A DNA stretch of 64,000 bases from Dipteronia dyeriana (taxonomy: Eukaryota; Streptophyta; Magnoliopsida; Sapindales; Sapindaceae), in the NCBI GenBank assembly GCA_032871835.1, contig CM065298.1:9597596-9661595 (forward strand), read 5' to 3'. Position 1 is the stretch's first letter; each line of letters begins with the position of its first letter. Positions 57,194 to 64,000 of this stretch are shown here, one piece after another. The translations under genes were made by a program, and so were the position numbers. The notes under the pieces were generated by a model that was not told where the DNA came from, ran no database searches, and saw nothing but the letters and a program-made list of their open reading frames with translations.

Positions 57194-60100
57194 GCACATC
57201 CTTCACCAGCGCACGTTCCTAGATTTACCATTTTCAGCCCATTTTTGAGAGGGCAATCTTGTCTTTTCACACCCAAATTTTGCCCTAACCTCTCAACACT
57301 ATAAATACCTTATTTTCTATTCACTCTAGAGACTTCTCTTCCCCATCTCTCCCCCCAAACACAGCCCCCACACCCCAAAACCGAACATCTCTCCATCTTC
57401 TTCATCTCTTCCATTTTCTTCACCAAATAAGTGAGTGATTCAAACTCCTATGGAGGTTTTTCCTCCATGGAAGCTCACCATACTTTTCCACCACCCCTTT
57501 TTACACGTCATCCACCCAATTGAGAGTAGATTGCAAGGATATAGGAGAGGTCTTTGACCAAAAATGAGCCAAGCATGGAAAAGAGCTCTATGAGGAGTTT
57601 TCTCCAAGGGTTGTTTCTATTTACTCATTCTCTTTGTATTTCTTATTTTCTTAATTGTGTATCACGAATTTGGGAATTTGTAAACCTTTCACATGTGCTA
57701 TATATGTATTTTTGTACTTGTTAACAGGAAATTTACTCAGGATGAGAAATTCCTATTAACACCCTCGAGACCACTACCACGGAAGTGGTGGCCGGGGTCG
57801 GTATCGTTGATACCTGACCTGTTTAGAGGTAAACGAGAGGCTGGATTGTAATAATACAAATGGGAGCTTTTATTATTGATTACTTGCTTCGATATACAGA
57901 TCACTCTCTCATATGCTCACAATCTCTCTAGGATCTAGGAAGGTGGCAACTTTTTGCTTGTCGAATAGTGGAAACAAATGCGGCCGTGTTCTAAATACAG
58001 AATTTAGGCTTTCTCCTCTTCTTTTCTTTTCTTCTATCTGTCGTTCTCTTTTTGTTTTTCATCTATTTCTACTTCTCTTTTTTCATATCCCCATTTTCTG
58101 TGTCATGCTTGACCCTTTTTATATCTGGTCCAAGTAGGTTTGAATTCGCTGATATCCCGTCACGATCCTACGAATCCGTTTCCTCCTTATCGGGCGGGAT
58201 CCTTTATTTAAAAGTTGTTGACCCCGAGTAAATAGCGGAAACGATGATATTGTTTACGAAAATAAATTTGTTTCCTTTTAGGAATCAAACTCTTGACTCA
58301 CACGTATACGGAATTAATGTTGGTTATCACATAGATATGATCTTGTATGTTATCGTGACATGGTTTTTCATGGAGGTCACCAAGCTAGCTGCCTGTCGTC
58401 TCATAGAGCGAGGTAGATCCATTCTTCGACTCTATTCTTAGAAGCTTGGGATGGATTTTCCCTGACCCTTGGGAGCTTGAGGTGTCCTTGTAAACATTTC
58501 TAGGAGGTAGCCGGGGTAGTGTAGATTTAGGCGTGATTCCTCTTTCATGCCTAGCAGAGACAGCGGGCTTCTGGAGAGGTTGCTGAGCTTCTATCTAAGA
58601 CTACTGTTAAGTTTTTCCTCTGAAAGTTTTAACCCAAAGGGAGCCTACTTTGCTTATCGGGCTTCTTTCGAATGTTTCTTGAGCTTGGAGACCCCCTCTG
58701 ACTTTTACAGGGTGGTTGAGGAGCTCAACCTCAGGAACCGAGGTTCCTCGATAGGTGGCCTAGAGAAGCCCGGGTTCCAGTGCTCGTGTGGGGGGCTCGT
58801 CCTGGTCGCGCCTAGCTTGCTTTCTGATAGTTTTGAAGCCGGGCCGGCTTTCTATGCTCATGTGGGGTAGCTTCATAGTCTACCCGGGTTTCATGAACGT
58901 TGATTACGGGCTTTGACTTGGGGCGGGAAAGTGAAAAATTTCTCTTTGACCCTTGGCCAAATTTTACTATTAATAGTACTTAAATTCATTTGGGTTTTGT
59001 TTTGTTGTTGGAATTATATGTTTTAATACTCTTATTATGATATGTATGTGTATGAATGGCTTGAAATCGATATGTATGCATGATTGGGATTAGGAGTAGT
59101 GTAATTTAATGTAGGAGTAGATTAATTTAGCTTCCCATGATTGTTTGTATGTTAGTGGATGACCAAAATGCCATGTATTGATTGATTTGAGTGATTGGGA
59201 ATTTTTTCCCACAAAGAGTGAAAAATGCTAGTTCATGCATTTAGGTGCTAAATTGGCTTTGGTTCATTTCCTTGCACTTAATGGGTCATTTTAGGACACA
59301 ATTGCCCTTCCTTGGCTGGATTGGGTGGTGAATTGGTTTAGGGATAATTCCCAAATCAAGAGGATGAACCCTTAATTCATATTGAATGTACTTAATGTCT
59401 TAGCAATTGCATTGATGCACATTAGTGTTAGGTGACCATATTTTGCATTCGTATTCATCCATCTTAGGGAGTCTAGAGAGATTAGAAGAGAGCTCTCTCT
59501 TGTTGAGGGGGTTATGCATTTATGAGATTAGAGAACGCCGTAGTCGTCCAGTGGTGAGGACATCTCGGATTGACACCCGAGAAGACCCGGTGTTCGATTC
59601 CAGGTTACGGATGAGGGGTCTCTTTTCTATCTATTTTGTATTTCTTCCCTTGTATCTTTGTCTTTTTTTTGATGTGTACTTTCATTCATTAGGAATTTGA
59701 TATAAACCTAGTATTGTTGCCTATTCCGTTGCATATGCTTGTTATTGGTTGAGTAGCCATTCGAAATGCTTAAAGCCTTGAGTGGTTAGCCATCACTTCA
59801 TTGAACCTAGGTTGTGTGTGATGGACCGAGAGGTGAAGCACTCAACATGCATTTAGTAGATTGGCCACTACGTGTAGAACCTGCGCGTGGTTTTGCACGT
59901 ATTGTCGCTACATGTATCTCATTGTTCTTAATGAACAGAGTGCAGTTCGGGCAACCATCGAGAGATAGGTTGTTGGTGCATTTCGGTATAGTCGATTGTC
60001 GCTGGAGTGAGGGCAATTGGTGAGGATTAAGTGAGCACGACATTCATCCTTGACTATGCATGTTGTATGAAATTGTGTGATTGCTTTGGTGGAGTCATTT

Positions 60101-60430
60101 TCTTGGTGTAGCCATTTACATTCCATATCACTCCATTCTATCCTATCATTGTACATATTGTTTATTTCGGTATTTTGTTAGGTTAGTTTAGCATTTACTT
60201 TTTAACATATTCTTTCGTATATGCAACACACGAGTCCGCTCGGAGTGTTGTAATAATAGCTAGAACTAGAGAAGGTCGGTGAATCTCACCTCCATGCGGA
60301 ATGATCCTTGCTTGCCGCTGTGCTAGTCTCTGTGACCCGCACGCTTGCGAGACCGAACTTAAATGTTATTATTTTGACGACACTGCAACGACGTGTCCGT
60401 CAATATTTCTAATCAATTCTATTGTTAATT
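57194..60430 (+). other. GC-richer repeat-like tract continuing the interrupted element
   Basis: Continues the sequence broken at 50940. ACTATAAATACC (about 57299) could be a TATA box, followed by a CT-rich stretch. A coding-like ORF at 58547-58870 (starting MPSRDSGLLERLLSFYL) and one at 57913-58137 have no recognisable domain. Base composition is distinctly less AT-rich than the intergenic DNA. The tract carries a tRNA-like sequence at 59537. It is most likely a large, old LTR or retroelement non-coding region, but no gag-pol was seen. Confidence 0.45.
59537..59611 (+). repeat. tRNA-Glu/Asp-like sequence (tRNA relic or SINE head)
   Basis: GCCGTAGTCGTCCAGTGGTG has the layout of a tRNA 5' half with box A. 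TCTCGG/CCGAGA forms an anticodon stem, and GGTGTTCGATTCCAGG is box B. TTACGG pairs with CCGTAG as an acceptor stem. The anticodon loop is 8 nt and the T stem has a mismatch, so it is not a normal tRNA gene. A T-run (59665-59673) downstream could be a pol III terminator. This fits a tRNA pseudogene or tRNA-derived SINE. Confidence 0.65.
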
Positions 60431-60589
60431 AGGGCAAATTTTTCTTCTCTCTTAGGGCCTCAAAATTTGTTTAGCCGCCCTTGCTTCCTATATTAAACTA
60501 GGGGACTCAAATTAGTTGTCCAAAAATGATGTCTCTATGTATAACCAATCAAATTTGGACATGTGTCTATATTTATAAAAAAAATTTGG
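60431..60589. other. AT-rich spacer
   Basis: No feature recognised in this short stretch. Confidence 0.4.
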
Positions 60590-60598
60590 AAAAAATAA

Positions 60599-61271
60599 GG
60601 TAATTACCAAGTAAGTTCTGGACTTTTTTAAAATTTTCAAGTTGTTTACAATTTTTATAAAATTGACCAAATTGGTCCTTACATTTTTTTGCAAGTGCCA
60701 AATTAGTCCTTGTAATTAAGTTTCATCAATCAACTTTAACTGTGTAGGGGTAAAAGTGTACTTTACTCATAAACAATATAATATTGATACATGAACAGTT
60801 TTTTTAAATATATGTATATTTTTGTTTATTTTATTTGTGGGTTTTGATTTTTGAATAATTTTGATAAAAATGCTTGTATAATATTTTAAAAAAAATTATA
60901 TAAAAATGATAAAAGACTAAACTGAGAATGGACAATAACTAAGAGTATAATTGACATTGTTTTATTAAAATATTTTAGACTTTTTAAGGAAATTTTATAT
61001 AATTATAATATTGAATTTAATGTACAAATGACAAAACAATTTTACTCAAATATGATAAATAAAAGATATTTACGTATTTTAACTAAAATTGTTAAAACAA
61101 CTGTTATATTTAATACTGTTAAAGCGTGAGAGAGACCAATTTGTTCACTTCTTAAAAGAGAGATTAATTTGGTACTTGAAAAAAATATGAGGACCAATTT
61201 GGTCACTTTTATAAAAATCGCAAACAACTTGAAATTTTAATAAAAGATCTACGACCTAATCGATAATTACC
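60599..61271. mobile_element. Mutator-like foldback MITE, about 673 bp
   Basis: Long inverted repeats (about 60599-60750 and 61120-61271) begin GGTAATTACC / GGTAATTATC and share TTTTCAAGTTGTTT / AAACAACTTGAAA and TTGACCAAATTGGTCCT / AGGACCAATTTGGTCAC. AAAAAATAA flanks both sides (60590-60598 and, offset by one base, 61273-61281), compatible with a 9-bp target duplication. The interior is AT-rich and non-coding. Confidence 0.8.
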
Positions 61272-61281
61272 TAAAAAATAA

Positions 61282-61765
61282 TTAAATATATACACATATC
61301 CAATTTTATTTGTTAGACATAAATTAGGACACCGTTTTTATAAAGTTTATTTGAGTCTCCGAAAAGGGACTTGGATCCTCTCATCAACAGTTCTCTCCTC
61401 AACTGTTCTTAGCTTTTAAGGACTTAATGTCACGTGTATATTATAGTATTTAACGGTCGAGATTATTTCATATGTTTATTTTTCACTCTAAAATTGAAAA
61501 CCCTACAATCTAAACTTCACTTCTTTCTAAACTCCAGTTCTTCTTTCGCTTGAATTCAGTCAACTCACAAATTACACATTATAAACCTAGATCTTTGTTC
61601 AAAATCATCAAACCATGAAGTCCTGACTCCTGAGTGTAAGATTTTTATAAAAATTGTGAGCAACGTATGATATTATGTTTTTAGTTTATGAAAACCGAAA
61701 TAATTGGAATGTTTAAGTTAGTGAGAGTTAGTCGGATAAAGCCTGTTATTTATATGATCAATATT
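61282..61765. other. AT-rich intergenic DNA
   Basis: About 480 bases between the MITE and the next LTR element. No feature recognised. Confidence 0.45.
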
Positions 61766-62194
61766 TGTTAGGCTCGGTGCACTTTATCTACATTAAATAT
61801 ATGGAAGATATGGTATGAGCTACTGTATATGTGTGGACCTAGTATTCCTATTAAGACTAGCCATCATATTAGGGTTTTAAGAATTCTTTATGAGTTAGGA
61901 TTGTAGAAAGTTATGCTATTTATAGAGGGTCCCTACTCTCACTCATAAAATGTATTACAGAATTGCCTCTCTATTAGACAATCTGATGAATGTGAGAAGA
62001 TAGTAGAAGACTCTCTATTGTTTTCTTTGTTTTCTTTTCAGATATTTGTTCTTTTTAGATTATTGTGCCATTATGGATTCGAGATTCGGGATTAAGTAAA
62101 TTGGATGGTCTTCGATGCGCTTCTAGGTACGAGTCTATTCATACTTACGCATATAATACGAGATTTAATTATATTTCTATATATAAAGTTTACA
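61766..62194 (+). repeat. Probable 5' LTR of a further LTR retrotransposon (element 4)
   Basis: Starts TGTTAGGCTCGGTG and ends AAGTTTACA. A TATA-like CTATTTATAG lies at about 61918. GGTATCAGAACC (62197-62208), a degenerate initiator-Met primer-binding site, follows. The left boundary is a best guess because the partner LTR lies beyond the window. Confidence 0.5.
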
Positions 62195-62388
62195 GAGGTA
62201 TCAGAACCACTCGTATTGTTGCATATGTTGAATAGTTTTGATTTCGTATTAGTATTTTACTTTTATGCACACAGGTTAATTGAATTAAATTTTTACTTTC
62301 GTAGATATATCCATATTCAACAAATGTATATTATTATGTTTTGACTTATTTGATAACATGGAGAATCACGCCTCCTTTAGGTATGCAT

Positions 62389-62490
62389 GAATTTGAATGC
62401 AAATTGAATTAGATGGAATTTGAATGCAAATTGAATTAGATGGAATTTGAATGCAAATTGAATTAGATGGAATTTGAATGCAAATTGAAT
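62389..62490 (+). repeat. 27-bp tandem repeat, nearly four copies
   Basis: Unit ATTTGAATGCAAATTGAATT plus AGATGGA, repeated without change except at the last copy. Confidence 0.95.
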
Positions 62491-62722
62491 TTGTTTTGTT
62501 TCATGATTTGAGTACAATAATTGGATAAATTATTATAATTGAGACAAGGCAAGATTCTTGGATCTCCACGGCCGTCAGGTATTGAGTTGCATCAATGGCG
62601 TTTTCTAGAGAGATGCAGATTTGATCACATGATAGGCCTCGCACGAGACTCGCATCAGACCCATACCATTAGCGGGTCGAAAGGTGATCCAGACCCGTGC
62701 TCAGAGGCAGGTCGTCTGCATC

Positions 62723-62785
62723 AGACCCACCCAGATGGGGTCGTTCTTCACGGACCCACCCAGATGGGGTCGTTCTTCATGGACC
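62723..62785 (+). repeat. 30-bp tandem repeat, two copies
   Basis: GACCCACCCAGATGGGGTCG followed by TTCTTCACG/ATG occurs twice in direct succession. Confidence 0.9.
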
Positions 62786-63284
62786 CACCTGTTGGTGTGC
62801 ATCGCGAATTCGTTTGAGCCTTGATTGGCTGTCCTATTCCCCGATGACGACATGGCTTACTGCCGTTGAAGAGATCCTCACCTTTACGGATCTCTAAATT
62901 GTCGATCGATATGCAAATATTTACGGACCTCGTGATATGGAACCATTCCAAGCGGCTTGACGCTGTCGTTGCTGCCATTTTGGTGGCCATGAAACCTAGG
63001 GTTTTTTTGGGTTGTTTTTGGATTGGGCCAACTTTTGTGAATCAGGTATAGTTTTGGACTGTTTTGAAATTTTTATGGGCAATTTTATAATTAACTAAAA
63101 TGGAGGTATCAATGTGTAATGTTCACGAGTTAGGACCGATTTATAATTTCAAAAGATATTTGGGACCAATTTAATATTTTGAAAAATATATGGGCCAATT
63201 TAAAATTTACCAAAGTCATGGGGCAATTTTAAAATTTTCCAAAATTTTCTATGAAAAATAATTACAGTTCATTAATAATTATTA

Positions 63285-63795
63285 TGATTTCGGATGATTA
63301 TGTTTCACGTAGTGACTAATTATTAAGATTTCATAATAATTATTAGTTTGTTTAAAATTAATAATTGATAGAATTTTCTTATGAATCGGATGACTATGTT
63401 TTCACGTAGTGAACTAGTCATTAAGATTTTGAGAAATTCGTCGGTTATCGATTATTAATGATTTTGATTTAATAATTGATAGAATTTTCTCGTGAATCGA
63501 ATACTTATGTTTCACGTAGTGACTAATCATTAAGATTTTGAGAAATTCGTCGGTTATCGATTATTGATGAGGTTAAAATTAATAATCTGTTTTGAATATT
63601 CTCGTGAATCGAGTGATTATATTTCACATAGTGACTAATCATTTCGATTTTGAGAATTTAGTTGGCTAACGATTATTAATTTGATAAGTTTTAATAATTG
63701 TTAGAATATTCTCGTGAATTGGATGATTATGTTTCACGTAGTAACTAATCATTAAGATTTTAAGATGTTTGTTGGTTATCAATTATTAAATTTGA
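63285..63795 (+). repeat. ~110-bp tandem repeat, five copies
   Basis: Each unit contains TTTCACGTAGTGACTAATCA (or a one-base variant) preceded by CGTGAATCG.ATGATTATG. Landmarks fall near 63303, 63399, 63510, 63622 and 63732. The first unit is shorter. Confidence 0.92.
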
Positions 63796-63849
63796 ATGCA
63801 AAGATGAAAATGCATGTGTTAATCATCTCCGTAGGAGGGTTATATGTGA

Positions 63850-64000
63850 TAGGTGATGTTATTCTCCGTAGGAGGTTCATCATCTTGAGGTATTCATTTA
63901 TAGAACTGCAATGACAGAATTATATGCATGTCATGAGTGATGTTCTTCTCCGTAGGAAGTTAATCATCTTGAGGTATTCATCTACAGAACTGCAATGATA
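63850..64000 (+). repeat. ~85-bp tandem repeat, at least two copies, open at right edge
   Basis: GATGTT(A/C)TTCTCCGTAGGA and CATCTTGAGGTATTCAT, then GAACTGCAATGA, recur with an 85-base period. Confidence 0.9.

Larger units (their letters stand above)
62195..64000 (+). mobile_element. Leader region of LTR retrotransposon 4, runs off right edge
   Basis: Resembles the leaders of elements 2 and 3 in layout: primer-binding site, GC-richer patch with AAACCTAGGGTTT (about 62991-63003), a run of phrases like GGGCAATTTTA / TTTATAATT, then tandem repeats. No gag frame is reached before the window ends. Confidence 0.55.

Noticed and set aside
50338..60430. Possible single solo LTR of a Ty3/gypsy-type element interrupted by copia 3
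   Set aside because: The left end looks LTR-like, but no matching TG...CA right end or target duplication could be fixed, so it is given only as a tentative repeat.
62697..62897. ORFs rich in Arg/Ser/Pro around the 30-bp repeat
   Set aside because: They read through tandem repeats in a retrotransposon leader, with no domain.

Overview
This window is plant nuclear DNA, almost certainly from a eudicot. It carries intron-containing genes with GT/AG splice sites, very AT-rich intergenic DNA, Ty1/copia, hAT, Mutator-like and PIF/Harbinger-type transposons, and microsatellites. No bacterial gene, rRNA gene or CRISPR array was seen. The species cannot be named from the sequence alone.

Layout. Positions 2-3669 hold the 3' eleven exons of a mitochondrial processing peptidase alpha-subunit gene. 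Positions 4524-7343 hold a two-exon mitochondrial-type P-class PPR gene that resembles Arabidopsis At1g51965/ABO5. After about 4 kb of intergenic DNA comes a three-exon HAD-superfamily acid phosphatase / vegetative storage protein gene (11752-13313). A paralogue with the same three-exon structure lies at 46587-49037, but its reading frame breaks in exon 1. All four genes are on the + strand.

The roughly 33 kb between the two phosphatase genes is mostly mobile DNA. A non-TE sequence duplicated in blocks (S1/S2) is cut up by a 5'-truncated copia element (15122-20638) and a complete-ended copia element (25090-31211, perfect 5-bp target duplication). It also holds a MuDR-type transposase relic, a 713-bp PIF/Harbinger-like MITE, a 3.8-kb hAT element with a decayed transposase, a 391-bp hAT-type MITE and several foldback inverted repeats.

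Right of the second phosphatase gene, a second copia element of the same family (50941-57193) sits inside an older, GC-richer repeat. It is followed by a tRNA-like sequence, a Mutator-like foldback MITE and the start of another LTR element that runs off the right edge.

Most interesting observation: the copia elements at 25090-31211 and 50941-57193 have different target duplications, so they inserted independently. They nevertheless share the same large internal deletion (zinc knuckle, protease and most of integrase missing, reverse transcriptase/RNase H kept), the same stop codon after gag and the same apparent frameshift at the gag start. This points to a non-autonomous family that spread after it was already defective. 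I found no convincing new enzymatic or defence system.
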